Assembly: GCA_035575515.1 (NCBI GenBank)
Contig: DATLXU010000056.1
Span: 1-21,508 of the forward strand
Direction: 5' to 3'
DNA from: DATLXU01 sp035575515
GTDB lineage: Bacteria > Acidobacteriota > Blastocatellia > UBA7656
Length of the DNA stretch: 21,508 bases
Both the position numbers and the translations under genes were made by a program. This document shows, piece by piece, positions 6,135 through 14,184 of the stretch. Each line of letters begins with the position of its first letter. Position 1 is the stretch's first letter. The notes beneath the pieces are model-generated. The model had not been told where the DNA came from. It searched no databases and saw nothing but the letters and a program-made list of their open reading frames with translations.

Positions 6135-8660
6135 ATGCGATTATTTCTTATCCTCACGCTCTTAATCAACGCGGTCGGCGGCGCGACACTCGCCCGCCCG
6201 CAGGAGAAGCAAGACCGTTCAATCGGCGCAAAGACCAGCGGTCTGCAAAAGCTCGATGGGTACTTCCCGCTCTACTGGGACGCAGCGAATGGAAAGCTGC
6301 TGATGGAAATCTCGCGCTTCAACACTGAGGTTTTGTATCAAGTCTCGCTGCCGACCGGCGTCGGCTCGAATCCAATCGGGCTTGATCGCGGCCAGCTCGG
6401 CCCGTCGCACGTCGTTTACTTTGAGCGCATCGGGCCGAAGGTTTTGATGACGGCATCGAATTATCGCTATCGCGCAATCTCGCCCGACGCAGCCGAACGG
6501 CGCGCAGTCGAAGAATCCTTCGCGCGTTCAGTCCTTTGGGGATTCAAAGTCGAAGCGGCGGAAGGCGAGCGCGTGCTGGTTGACGCGACGGCGTTCTTCC
6601 TGCGCGACGCGCACGGCGTGATTGACCGGCTCAGGCAGGCGCGTCAGGGCCAGTACCGTTTTGATGAATCGCGCTCGGCGTTCTTCCTTCCGCGCACGAA
6701 AGCCTTTCCGAAAAACACCGAAGTCGAAACGATCCTGACCTTTACATCAGACGGCGAAACAGGCCCGCTCGTTCGCGGCACGACTCCAACGCCGCAAGCC
6801 GTAACAGTGCGCGAGCATCATTCGCTCGTTGAGTTGCCGGATAATAATTACAAGCCGCGACGGCTCGATCCGCGCGTCGGAGTGTTCGGCGTCGAGTTTT
6901 ATGATTATGCTTCACCAATAACCGAGCCGGTTGAGAAGCGATGGATCTCGCGCCACCGGCTTCAGAAGAAAGACCCGAACGCGGCGATGAGCGAACCTGT
7001 TAAGCCAATCATTTACTATGTTGACAATGGCACGCCTGAGCCTATCCGCAGCGCGCTCATTGAGGGCGCGTCGTGGTGGAATCAAGCGTTCGAGGCCGCA
7101 GGTTTCAAAAACGCTTTTCAAGTCAAACTGCTTCCCGCCGACGCTGACCCGATGGACATCCGCTATAACATGATCAACTGGGTGCACCGCTCGACTCGCG
7201 GCTGGTCGTATGGCGGCTCGGTCACAGACCCGCGAACCGGAGAGATAATCAAAGGCAATGTCACGCTTGGGAGTCTGCGCATACGGCAGGATTATTTATT
7301 ATTCACGGGACTCGTGCCGACATCAGCGAACAGCAGTCAGGGCGAAGGCTTTGACAATTGCGAATTCGGAATGGCGGATGAATTCGATTACCTCACGGAT
7401 GAAAACTCATCCGACGCGGCGCAGGTTGCGCTCGCTCGCATTCGTCAATTGTCTGCGCACGAAGTCGGCCACACGCTCGGACTCGCTCACAACTTTGCCG
7501 CAAGCACATACGGGCGCGCATCCGTTATGGATTATCCCGCGCCGATGGTCGAGATCAAAAATGGCAAGCTGGACCTATCGAATGCCTACGCGCGTGGCAT
7601 CGGCGCGTATGACAAGTTTGCAATCAAGTACGCCTATTCCGATTTCGCTCCGGGCGCGAGCGAAGACGCAGAGCTTGAGCGGATACTAGAAGAAGGCGTT
7701 CGTGCGGGGATGCTTTTCATCTCGGATCAGGACGCGAGGCCAGCGGGTGCGGCTCATCCGCTTGCGAGCCTTTGGGACAACGGCGACGATCCTGTCGCTA
7801 TGCTTCGCCATGAGATGCGGGTGCGAAGAACGGGATTGAATGATTTCGGATTGAACAGCATCAAAGCGGGCACGCCGCTATCGCAGCTCGAAGCGAAATT
7901 GCTGCCGCTCTACCTGCACCATCGTTATCAACTTCAGGCGGCAGTGAAATCGCTCGGCGGAGTTTATTACACTTACGCCGTCAAGACCGCAAACGGCCCA
8001 AGCCCCGCGCGCGTTCAAGAGATAGTCCCTGCCGCTCGCCAACGCGACGCGATGAACGCCGTGCTCGACACGATAAAGACAGACGAGCTTGCGATACCGC
8101 AGCGGATACTTCAACTCATTCCGCCGCGCGCGTTCGGTTACGGCGGCGGAACGACTGAATTATTCGACAAGCGCACCGACCCGGTATTTGACCCAATCGG
8201 CGCGGCGACCATCGCGGCTGACCTCGCGGTGTCGGCATTGCTTGAGCCAAACCGCGCCGCGCGATTGATTCAATTCCACGCGCAGAACGCGACGAATCCC
8301 GATTTCAAAGAAGTGGTGACGACGCTCATCGCTCGAACGTGGAAAGCGGTTGCGCCGACGGATGCTTATCAAGCGAGCATCGCCCGCGCGGTCCAGAGCC
8401 TTGTGGTTACGAGACTCATGGACCTTGCAGCGAACAATGAGGCCGCGCCGCAGGCGCGCGCCGTCGCGACCGAAGCATTGCGCGAGATAGCCGCGATGCT
8501 CAAACTGCCTGCGGGCGCAGGCGAATTGGCGGCGCACCGGCGGGCGACGCTCGATGATATTGAGCGATTCCTCGCGCGACCCGATCAGCCGCGGAAGCAG
8601 ACTGCTCCGCTGGCGACGCCGCCGGGCGATCCAATCGGCACAAGGTCGCGCAACGAATAA
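6135..8660 (+). CDS. Exported zinc-dependent metalloprotease (DUF5117/DUF4953-like)
   Basis: The 841-residue protein has a signal peptide (MRLFLILTLLINAVGGATLA) and a good Shine-Dalgarno, AAGGAA, 7 nt before the ATG. The N-terminal 250 residues are beta-rich, with GYFPLYWDAANGKLLMEI typical of the large zinc-metalloprotease family with DUF5117/DUF5118 and DUF4953 regions. The zinc site is HEVGHTLGLAH, with H442, H446, H452 and catalytic E443. A met-turn-like SVMDYPAP (M465) follows, as expected for a metzincin-type fold. The 380-residue C-terminal part is helical and unassigned. It is probably a periplasmic or surface peptidase; its substrate is unknown. It is transcribed divergently from the hydrolase. 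The tail is followed after 3 nt by palindrome P4 and then the Pho promoter. Confidence 0.9.
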   Translation: MRLFLILTLLINAVGGATLARPQEKQDRSIGAKTSGLQKLDGYFPLYWDAANGKLLMEISRFNTEVLYQVSLPTGVGSNPIGLDRGQLGPSHVVYFERIGPKVLMTASNYRYRAISPDAAERRAVEESFARSVLWGFKVEAAEGERVLVDATAFFLRDAHGVIDRLRQARQGQYRFDESRSAFFLPRTKAFPKNTEVETILTFTSDGETGPLVRGTTPTPQAVTVREHHSLVELPDNNYKPRRLDPRVGVFGVEFYDYASPITEPVEKRWISRHRLQKKDPNAAMSEPVKPIIYYVDNGTPEPIRSALIEGASWWNQAFEAAGFKNAFQVKLLPADADPMDIRYNMINWVHRSTRGWSYGGSVTDPRTGEIIKGNVTLGSLRIRQDYLLFTGLVPTSANSSQGEGFDNCEFGMADEFDYLTDENSSDAAQVALARIRQLSAHEVGHTLGLAHNFAASTYGRASVMDYPAPMVEIKNGKLDLSNAYARGIGAYDKFAIKYAYSDFAPGASEDAELERILEEGVRAGMLFISDQDARPAGAAHPLASLWDNGDDPVAMLRHEMRVRRTGLNDFGLNSIKAGTPLSQLEAKLLPLYLHHRYQLQAAVKSLGGVYYTYAVKTANGPSPARVQEIVPAARQRDAMNAVLDTIKTDELAIPQRILQLIPPRAFGYGGGTTELFDKRTDPVFDPIGAATIAADLAVSALLEPNRAARLIQFHAQNATNPDFKEVVTTLIARTWKAVAPTDAYQASIARAVQSLVVTRLMDLAANNEAAPQARAVATEALREIAAMLKLPAGAGELAAHRRATLDDIERFLARPDQPRKQTAPLATPPGDPIGTRSRNE

Positions 8661-8663
8661 AAC

Positions 8664-8753
8664 GACGCGGAGACACGGCGACGCGGCGAGTTTAATTTTA
8701 GCTGCTCCAATCATCGAACTTGAATGGGCTATCTGTCGCCGCGTCTCCGCGTC
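8664..8753. repeat. Palindromic element P4 with octamer-like arms
   Basis: Arms 8664-8682 and 8735-8753 are inverted repeats matching at 18 of 19 positions, separated by 52 nt. The left side reads as 8-mers GACGCGGA, GACACGGC, GACGCGGC, so the unit here is 8 rather than 7. It begins 3 nt after the metalloprotease stop and ends 15 bp before the Pho-box array. The long loop and lack of a U-tract argue against a simple intrinsic terminator. Confidence 0.7.
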
Positions 8754-8767
8754 ACCTCATCCGCCTT

Positions 8768-8817
8768 TTAACAAACTGTTCACGCCATTGTTACAGAACT
8801 GTAACACGCGGTTCATA
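8768..8817 (+). promoter_or_regulatory. Pho-box array: five 11-bp-phased repeats upstream of pstS
   Basis: TTAACA-like hexamers start at 8768 (TTAACA), 8779 (TTCACG), 8790 (GTTACA), 8801 (GTAACA) and 8812 (TTCATA), each exactly 11 bp after the last. The second T and fourth A are invariant. The C and final A are present in four of five. This is the geometry of PhoB/PhoP binding sites. The third and fourth units also make a perfect 8+2+8 palindrome, TGTTACAG-AA-CTGTAACA, at 8789-8806. The likely ligand is the PhoB-like regulator encoded downstream at 13397-14095. Confidence 0.7.
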
Positions 8818-8821
8818 TAAT
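8816..8821 (+). promoter_or_regulatory. -10 box of the pst operon promoter
   Basis: A perfect TATAAT lies 47 bp before the pstS ATG. The position 17 bp upstream has no -35 hexamer and is instead covered by the Pho-box repeats, as in activator-dependent Pho promoters. The predicted start near 8828 leaves a leader of about 40 nt and argues against the TTG at 8827 as a pstS start. Confidence 0.6.
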
Positions 8822-8868
8822 TCAATTTGAACCGGCAGCCAAAACCAACGCGAGAGGAATCAATCTTC

Positions 8869-9927
8869 ATGACTAATCGCATACTGGCGGCGCGCGTGTC
8901 GCTTGCCTTTTTGATAATCGCATCGCTCACATTTGCGCTCGCGGGTTGCAGCAGCGCGCTGAGGATTCAAGGCGCGGGCGCGACTTTTCCGAATCCGATT
9001 TATCAAAAATGGTTCAGCGAGTACAACAAGGCAAACCCGAAAGTCCGATTCGATTATCAATCAATCGGCTCAGGCGCAGGCATAAAGCAAATCACCGAGC
9101 GCACGATTGACTTCGGCGGCTCGGACGCTCCGATGAAAGACGAAGACCTCAAGAAAGCTCCGGCTGAAATCCTGCACATCCCGACCGTTCTTGGAGCAGT
9201 CGTTATAACTTATAACCTGCCCGGCGTGACAACTGAACTCAAGCTCACCCCCGAAGCCATCGCGGGAATCTATCTCGGCAACATCAAGTCGTGGAGCGAT
9301 CCGATCATTCATTCTGCGAACTCTGATGTTAACCTCCCCGATCAGTCAATCATAGTCGTGCATCGCTCGGACGGGAGCGGCACGACTTTCGTCTTCACAG
9401 ATTATCTCTCAAAAGTAAGCGACGAATGGAAGTTGCGCGTCGGCGCAAACACGTCTGTTCAATGGCCAGCGGGCGACGGCGAGAAGGGCAACGAAGGGGT
9501 CACGGCGCGCGTCAAGCAAACGCCTTACTCGATTGGCTACGTCGAGCTGATCTACGCCGAGCAGAACAAGCTGCCGGTCGCTTCCATAAAAAACACGGCG
9601 GGCAATTTCATTCGCCCACAACTTGATTCAATCACCGCAGCCGCAGCGAGCGCCGTGATGCCGGATGATTTGAGAGTTTCAATCACGAACGCGCCGGGCG
9701 CTCAGGCTTATCCAATCTCGTCATTCACCTATCTGCTCGTTTACAAAGAGCAGCAGGATCAGGCGAAGGGCCGCGCGCTTGCAGATTTTCTGTGGTGGGC
9801 GATTCACGAAGGGCAATCGTCGGCGCGCGAGATGTTGTACGCTCCACTTCCCGATGCGGTCGTTAAGAAAGCCGAAGAGAAGATTAATTCGATCAGCTTT
9901 CAAGGCAAGCCACTTCGCGCGAGTTAA
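8869..9927 (+). CDS. pstS: Phosphate ABC transporter substrate-binding lipoprotein PstS
   Basis: The 352-residue high-affinity phosphate-binding protein delivers phosphate to PstCA. The N terminus is a lipoprotein signal with lipobox LAGC (C27), so it is anchored to a membrane. Phosphate-binding motifs are GAGATFPNPIYQKWF, SIGSGAGIKQI, FGGSDAPM and HRSDGSGTTFVFTDYL, in the usual order, followed by the usual region GYVELIYA. The start at ATG 8869 is chosen because it opens the signal peptide; GAGAGGAA lies about 10 nt upstream. It is the first gene of the pst-pho operon and is directly behind the Pho-box promoter. Its stop is 3 nt before the pstC ATG. Confidence 0.97.
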   Translation: MTNRILAARVSLAFLIIASLTFALAGCSSALRIQGAGATFPNPIYQKWFSEYNKANPKVRFDYQSIGSGAGIKQITERTIDFGGSDAPMKDEDLKKAPAEILHIPTVLGAVVITYNLPGVTTELKLTPEAIAGIYLGNIKSWSDPIIHSANSDVNLPDQSIIVVHRSDGSGTTFVFTDYLSKVSDEWKLRVGANTSVQWPAGDGEKGNEGVTARVKQTPYSIGYVELIYAEQNKLPVASIKNTAGNFIRPQLDSITAAAASAVMPDDLRVSITNAPGAQAYPISSFTYLLVYKEQQDQAKGRALADFLWWAIHEGQSSAREMLYAPLPDAVVKKAEEKINSISFQGKPLRAS

Positions 9928-9930
9928 TTG

Positions 9931-10914
9931 ATGAACGTTGCGACGACACAGCGAATCACTCCAACCGCGTCGCCGCTTTCACGCGCTCGCGCGAATCTCG
10001 CCTCAGCCGACTGGTGGTTCAAACAAGCTACGTTCATCTTCGCGCTTGTCGTAGCCGCAATCGTCATCTTGATAATCATCGAGATGGCGCGCAACTCTCA
10101 GCTTACGTTCAATAAGTTCGGCTTTCAATTCTTAACAAGCGCAGCGTGGGACCCAGTGCGCGAAGAGTTCGGCGCGCTGCCGTTCATCTACGGCACGGCT
10201 GTCTCTTCACTGATCGCGCTCGTGATAGCCGTGCCCGTCAGCGTCGGCGTCGCAGTCTTTCTCGTAGAGCATGCGCCTCGAAGGCTCTCAACGCCGATTG
10301 CCTTTCTCGTTCAACTGCTCGCGGCGATTCCTTCGGTCGTTTACGGGCTGTGGGGCGTCTTCGTTCTAGCGCCGCTCCTGCGCGACATGGTTTACCCCGC
10401 GCTTCAAACGGCGCTCGGCTTCCTTCCGATCTTTCAAGGCAGCCCGACTGATCGCGGCCTTCTAACGGCAGGCATCATTCTTTCAATTATGATCGTGCCA
10501 ATCATTACAGCCGTGACGACCGATGTGATGCGCGCGGTGCCTGCCGCTCAACGCGAAGCTGCGCTTGCGCTCGGCGCGACACGCTGGGAAGCCACGATAA
10601 TTATCCTTCAAAACGCGAGGTCGGGAATAACCGGCGCGGTGATACTCGGACTTGGGCGCGCGGTCGGCGAGACGATGGCCGTGACTATGCTCATCGGCAA
10701 TCGCCCTGAAATCTCGGCGTCGCTCTTCGCCCCATCGTTCACAATAGCTTCGGCCATCGCGAACGAATTCACCGAAGCGACTTCGGAAATCTATCGCCAT
10801 GCGCTCGTCGAGCTTGGATTGATACTGTTCATAATCACGTTTGTGATTAACGCGCTGGCCCGCCTTCTTGTCTGGAGCGTGACGCGCAATCAGGGGAGGG
10901 TCGCGCATGCGTAG
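9931..10914 (+). CDS. pstC: Phosphate ABC transporter permease PstC
   Basis: The 327-residue inner-membrane permease forms the phosphate channel with PstA. About six hydrophobic segments are visible, the first at about 33-52. The region PSVVYGLWGVFVLAPLL and the EAA-type loop EAALALGATRWEATIIILQNARSGITGA, which docks PstB, are both intact, and GRAVGETMAVTMLIGN is typical of PstC. TTG 9928 directly after the pstS stop is an alternative start, but ATG 9931 is preferred. The 3' end overlaps pstA by 8 nt. Confidence 0.95.
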   Translation: MNVATTQRITPTASPLSRARANLASADWWFKQATFIFALVVAAIVILIIIEMARNSQLTFNKFGFQFLTSAAWDPVREEFGALPFIYGTAVSSLIALVIAVPVSVGVAVFLVEHAPRRLSTPIAFLVQLLAAIPSVVYGLWGVFVLAPLLRDMVYPALQTALGFLPIFQGSPTDRGLLTAGIILSIMIVPIITAVTTDVMRAVPAAQREAALALGATRWEATIIILQNARSGITGAVILGLGRAVGETMAVTMLIGNRPEISASLFAPSFTIASAIANEFTEATSEIYRHALVELGLILFIITFVINALARLLVWSVTRNQGRVAHA

Positions 10915-11743
10915 CCTCAAGCGACGAATCTTCATCAGCCGCTTAATGACTGCGCTGACAAGCCTCTGCGCCGCAGTAGTCATCGTCGCGCTGATTGTGA
11001 TACTCGGCCACATCGCCGTGACCGGCGTGCGCGAATTGAACCTGAGCTTTTTGATAAACGAGCCTAAGCCCGTAGGCGAGTCTGAGAGCGGAATCGCTAA
11101 CGCCATTGTCGGCTCGCTGATCCTCATCGCGACAGCATCGGTGATTGCCCTGCCCGTCGGGATACTCGCAGGCATCTACCTTGCAGAGTTCAGCGCGACG
11201 CGGCTGGGCGCGATGATTCGATTTCTGATTGACACGCTCGTAGGTGTGCCGTCAATCGTCGTCGGCGTCTTCGTCTGGACTGTGATGGTGCGCCCGATGG
11301 GGCAGTTTTCGGCGCTCGCAGGCGGCGTTTCACTTTCAATCATAATGATGCCGATAGTCGCGCGCACTACGGAAGAGATGATACGGCTCGTGCCGCAGAA
11401 TATGCGCGAGGCGGCGCTCGCACTCGGCGCTCCTGTCTGGCGAATGAGCCTTGGAGTAGTGCTGCGCGCGGCGGCGGGCGGAGTTGCAACGGGCGCAATG
11501 CTTGCCGTCGCTCGCGTTGCGGGCGAGACCGCGCCGTTGCTTTTCACCGCACTCAGCTACAACTACATGAGCATGGATTTGACTCAGCCCATCGCGTCGC
11601 TCACATATCAGATTTATTACTACGCTGGCTCGCCCTATGAGCAATGGCACGCGATGGCGTGGGCCGCAACGCTCGTGCTCGTTGGAATGATTCTAGCGAT
11701 TAACGTCGTTGTGAAATTGCTTGCGAGGAATCGTTATCAATGA
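10907..11743 (+). CDS. pstA: Phosphate ABC transporter permease PstA
   Basis: The 278-residue partner permease of PstC. Hydrophobic segments near 13-36 and 65-85, plus several more, give about six membrane spans. VGVPSIVVGVFVWTVMV, the ATP-binding-subunit docking loop REAALALGAPVWRMSLGVVL and ARVAGETAPLLFTAL are diagnostic for PstA. GGGAGGG lies 6 nt before the ATG. The gene overlaps pstC by 8 nt and pstB by 4 nt (ATGA), which suggests translational coupling. Confidence 0.95.
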   Translation: MRSLKRRIFISRLMTALTSLCAAVVIVALIVILGHIAVTGVRELNLSFLINEPKPVGESESGIANAIVGSLILIATASVIALPVGILAGIYLAEFSATRLGAMIRFLIDTLVGVPSIVVGVFVWTVMVRPMGQFSALAGGVSLSIIMMPIVARTTEEMIRLVPQNMREAALALGAPVWRMSLGVVLRAAAGGVATGAMLAVARVAGETAPLLFTALSYNYMSMDLTQPIASLTYQIYYYAGSPYEQWHAMAWAATLVLVGMILAINVVVKLLARNRYQ

Positions 11744-12627
11744 ACGAGCAATCAACACCTCAACAGGCGAATGAAAATATGCAGAGCCGAAACCCGATTT
11801 CACAAACAATCGCGCGCTCGGTCATTGAAATCGAACGCGAGCCGACGCCTGACATCGGCGCGCAGCAGACCAAAATCAAATTCAACATCGAGCGACTAAA
11901 TTTTTATTATGGCCGCACGCGCGCGCTTAAAGACATAACACTTGCCATCCCATCGTCTCAAGTGACCGCGCTCATAGGCCCGTCGGGCTGCGGCAAGTCA
12001 ACTCTGATTCGCACGCTCAATCGAATGAATGACGTTATACCTGCGACGCGCATCACTGGTCGTATTGAACTTGACGGTCGTGATATCTACGCGCCAGGCA
12101 CAGACATCGTATTGCTCCGCCGTCGTGTCGGCATGGTCTTTCAGAAGCCGAACCCGTTCCCGCGCTCCATCTTTGATAACGTCGCCTACGGGGTTAGAAT
12201 TAATAAGCTGGCGCGCACGAAATCGGAACTGGCGGACCGCGTCGAAGCAAGCCTGCGCGCCGCCGCGCTGTGGGATGAGGTGAAAGACCGATTGAAGCAA
12301 TCGGCGCTCGGCCTTTCGGGCGGGCAGCAGCAGCGCCTCTGCATAGCTCGCGCGCTCGCCGTAGAGCCTGAAGTGCTGTTGATGGACGAGCCGACTTCGG
12401 CGCTCGACCCAAATGCGACGCAGAAGATTGAAGAGCTGATCGCGGATTTGAAATCGCGATACACGATTGTGATTGTGACTCATAATATGCAACAAGCGGC
12501 GCGCGTGTCTGACCAGACGGCGTTCTTCTGGCTCGGCGAGCTTGTTGAGTTCAACACGACTGAGAGGATGTTCACGAAACCCGATAACCGGATGACCGAA
12601 GACTACATCACGGGGAGGTTTGGATGA
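11740..12627 (+). CDS. pstB: Phosphate ABC transporter ATPase PstB
   Basis: The 295-residue ATPase drives phosphate import through PstCA. It has Walker A GPSGCGKST (80-88), Q-loop VFQKPNPFP (Q135), signature LSGGQQQRL (192-200), Walker B LLMDEPTSALDP (213-224) and H-loop THNM (H248). NRMNDVIPATRITGRI is characteristic of PstB. It carries about 45 extra polar N-terminal residues before the ATPase core; an internal start near residue 46 is possible but has no ATG. GAGGAA lies 9 nt upstream, and the start overlaps the pstA stop as ATGA. Palindrome P5 begins 2 nt after its stop. Confidence 0.97.
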   Translation: MNEQSTPQQANENMQSRNPISQTIARSVIEIEREPTPDIGAQQTKIKFNIERLNFYYGRTRALKDITLAIPSSQVTALIGPSGCGKSTLIRTLNRMNDVIPATRITGRIELDGRDIYAPGTDIVLLRRRVGMVFQKPNPFPRSIFDNVAYGVRINKLARTKSELADRVEASLRAAALWDEVKDRLKQSALGLSGGQQQRLCIARALAVEPEVLLMDEPTSALDPNATQKIEELIADLKSRYTIVIVTHNMQQAARVSDQTAFFWLGELVEFNTTERMFTKPDNRMTEDYITGRFG

Positions 12628-12629
12628 AA

Positions 12630-12738
12630 CAGGGGTCAGGAGTCAGGGGCCAGAATACTGGCTCCCTTGTAATAGGCTCCCACAGCCGTTTTCAAGGCAA
12701 AAGCTGTTCTAACCCTGACCTCTGACCCCTGACCCCTG
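12630..12738. repeat. Palindromic heptad element P5 between pstB and phoU
   Basis: Arms 12630-12653 and 12715-12738 are inverted repeats matching at 21 of 24 positions. The left arm reads CAGGGGT, CAGGAGT, CAGGGGC, CAG. The centre contains an inner hairpin (ACAGC...AAAAGCTGT) and a 24-nt core at 12675-12698 that matches the core of P8 (20602-20625) at 18 of 24 positions. It starts 2 nt after the pstB stop and ends 5 nt before the phoU ATG. Confidence 0.8.
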
Positions 12739-12743
12739 ACGTT

Positions 12744-13403
12744 ATGCACAAACGATTAATTGAAGAAAACCTGAACCTGCTGCGCGATAAGCTGTTGATT
12801 ATGGGCGGCGCGGCTGAGAAGGCCATCATGCTTGCGATTCGCGCCATCGGCGAGCGCGATCCGGAATTAGCAGAGCGCGTCATCCGCGAGGACGATGCGA
12901 TTGATCAGATGGAGCTTGAGATTGACCAGATATGCGTTGACGTGCTTGTTCTCAGGCAGCCTGCAGCATCTGACCTTCGCTTTGTTATTTCGATAGCGCG
13001 CACGGCCCCGATAGTCGAGCGCATAGCCGACCACGCCGTCAACATCGCAAAGCATGCGCTTTCACTTGGCGACCAGCCGGAGCTTGATGCGGGCATTGAC
13101 ATCGCTCGCATTTCGAGAATCGTTCAGGATATGCTCGTTGATGGGCTTGACGCTTTCACGTCTGGCGACCCTGAGCGCGCCCGCCAGACAATCGCCCGCG
13201 ACGACGAAGTTGATTCGCTTTACGATCAACTCTACGCGCAGGTGATTGATGTGATGGAGCGCGATCCGTCGAACGTCGCGCGCGGCGCCGAATGGCTTTT
13301 CCTCTTGAAGCACCTTGAGCGAATAGCCGACTACGTGACGAACATTTGTGAGCAGGTGGTCTATATGGCGCGCGGCCAGGTGATTAAGCACAGCGTATGG
13401 TAA
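12744..13403 (+). CDS. phoU: Phosphate signalling regulator PhoU
   Basis: The 219-residue all-helical protein links PstSCAB status to the PhoR kinase and restrains signalling when phosphate is plentiful. The two PhoU repeats are visible: LNLLRDKLLIMGGAAEKAI...REDDAIDQMELEID...RQPAASDLRFVISI...ERIADHAVNIA, then the second copy IVQDMLVDGLDAF...RDDEVDSLYDQLY...HLERIADYVTNICEQVVYMARG. Length and motifs are normal. There is no Shine-Dalgarno: the bases before ATG 12744 belong to the right arm of P5. The stop overlaps the next gene by 7 nt. Confidence 0.95.
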   Translation: MHKRLIEENLNLLRDKLLIMGGAAEKAIMLAIRAIGERDPELAERVIREDDAIDQMELEIDQICVDVLVLRQPAASDLRFVISIARTAPIVERIADHAVNIAKHALSLGDQPELDAGIDIARISRIVQDMLVDGLDAFTSGDPERARQTIARDDEVDSLYDQLYAQVIDVMERDPSNVARGAEWLFLLKHLERIADYVTNICEQVVYMARGQVIKHSVW

Positions 13404-14095
13404 GCAGAATCGAAGAGGCGAGAGTCCGCAGCGTCGTCATCGTCGAAGATGACGAAGACATAGCGGAGTCTGTCCGTTACAACCTTGAGCGGGAAGGGTT
13501 CCGCGTTCGCGCGGCGGCGACGGGCGAAGACGCGCTCGACGTTATTCTTGACGGTCCGCCCAATTTGATATTGCTCGATTTGAACCTGCCGCGAATGAGC
13601 GGCTTCGAATTGTGCCGGAGGCTGCGCGCGGAAGCTGCGACATCACGCGTTCCCATCCTTATGCTCACGGCTCGCGCTGATGAATCGGACAAGGTATTAG
13701 GATTGAACATCGGCGCAGACGATTACATCACGAAACCGTTCAGCATGCGCGAGCTTGTGGCGCGCGTGAATGCATTGCTGCGCCGCGCAGAAGCAGTGGA
13801 AGCCGAGCGAGCAGTATTCGACAACGGCATACTCAGAATTGATCCTGAGACTTTCAGCGTGCGGTATCTTGACCGCGAAGTTCGGCTGACGCGCAAAGAG
13901 TTCGCGTTGCTTGCGGAGCTTGCGCGTAATCAGGGGCGCGTGATGACGCGCGAGGTTTTGCTTGACCGCGTCTGGGGTCTGACCTATTACGGCGACACGC
14001 GCACGCTCGACGTTCACATTCGACGGCTGCGACAGAAGTTGGGCGACGGCTCAGTGATAGAAACCGTCACGGGCATTGGCTACAGGCTCAGATGA
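13397..14095 (+). CDS. phoB: PhoB-like OmpR-family response regulator
   Basis: The 232-residue regulator has a receiver domain (about 12-125) with acidic pocket VEDDED, phospho-acceptor D61 in LLDLNLP, T91 and K113 in YITKPF. A C-terminal OmpR-type winged helix follows, with LTRKEFALLAELARNQGRV and TRTLDVHIRRLRQKLG. Synteny with pst, phoU and a PhoR-like kinase supports a PhoB role, and the Pho-box array before pstS is its likely target. The ATG overlaps the phoU stop by 7 nt. Its TGA sits inside ATGA (14092-14095), which seems to have been the ancestral overlap with the kinase start. Confidence 0.9.
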   Translation: MVSRIEEARVRSVVIVEDDEDIAESVRYNLEREGFRVRAAATGEDALDVILDGPPNLILLDLNLPRMSGFELCRRLRAEAATSRVPILMLTARADESDKVLGLNIGADDYITKPFSMRELVARVNALLRRAEAVEAERAVFDNGILRIDPETFSVRYLDREVRLTRKEFALLAELARNQGRVMTREVLLDRVWGLTYYGDTRTLDVHIRRLRQKLGDGSVIETVTGIGYRLR

Positions 14096-14184
14096 ATTTT
14101 GGATTTTAGATTTTGGATTCGAAAAGCATGAGCGCTGTGTCTCGAAACTCCAACCTCTTCAATCCAAAATCTAAAATCCAAAAT
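14096..14184. mobile_element. Perfect palindromic heptad element P6 between phoB-like and phoR-like genes
   Basis: Arms 14096-14119 and 14161-14184 are perfect 24/24 inverted repeats. The left arm reads ATTTTGG, ATTTTAG, ATTTTGG, ATT. The element is flanked by ATGA on both sides (14092-14095 and 14185-14188). Removing element plus one copy joins the regulator and kinase in a classic ATGA stop/start overlap. It begins directly after the regulator stop and ends directly before the kinase ATG, with no Shine-Dalgarno left. Confidence 0.8.

Noticed and set aside
8664..8753. P4 as an intrinsic terminator of the metalloprotease gene
   Set aside because: The 52-nt loop and lack of a U-tract do not fit; it is listed as a palindromic repeat instead.
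10483..11175. Long minus-strand open frame across pstC/pstA
   Set aside because: It is antisense to two unmistakable permease genes, has no recognisable domain and mirrors their codon pattern.
14113..14184. Kinase start at TTG 14113 or ATG 14128
   Set aside because: Those codons read through the P6 palindrome; ATG 14185 opens the first membrane segment. Not fully excluded because no Shine-Dalgarno supports any start.
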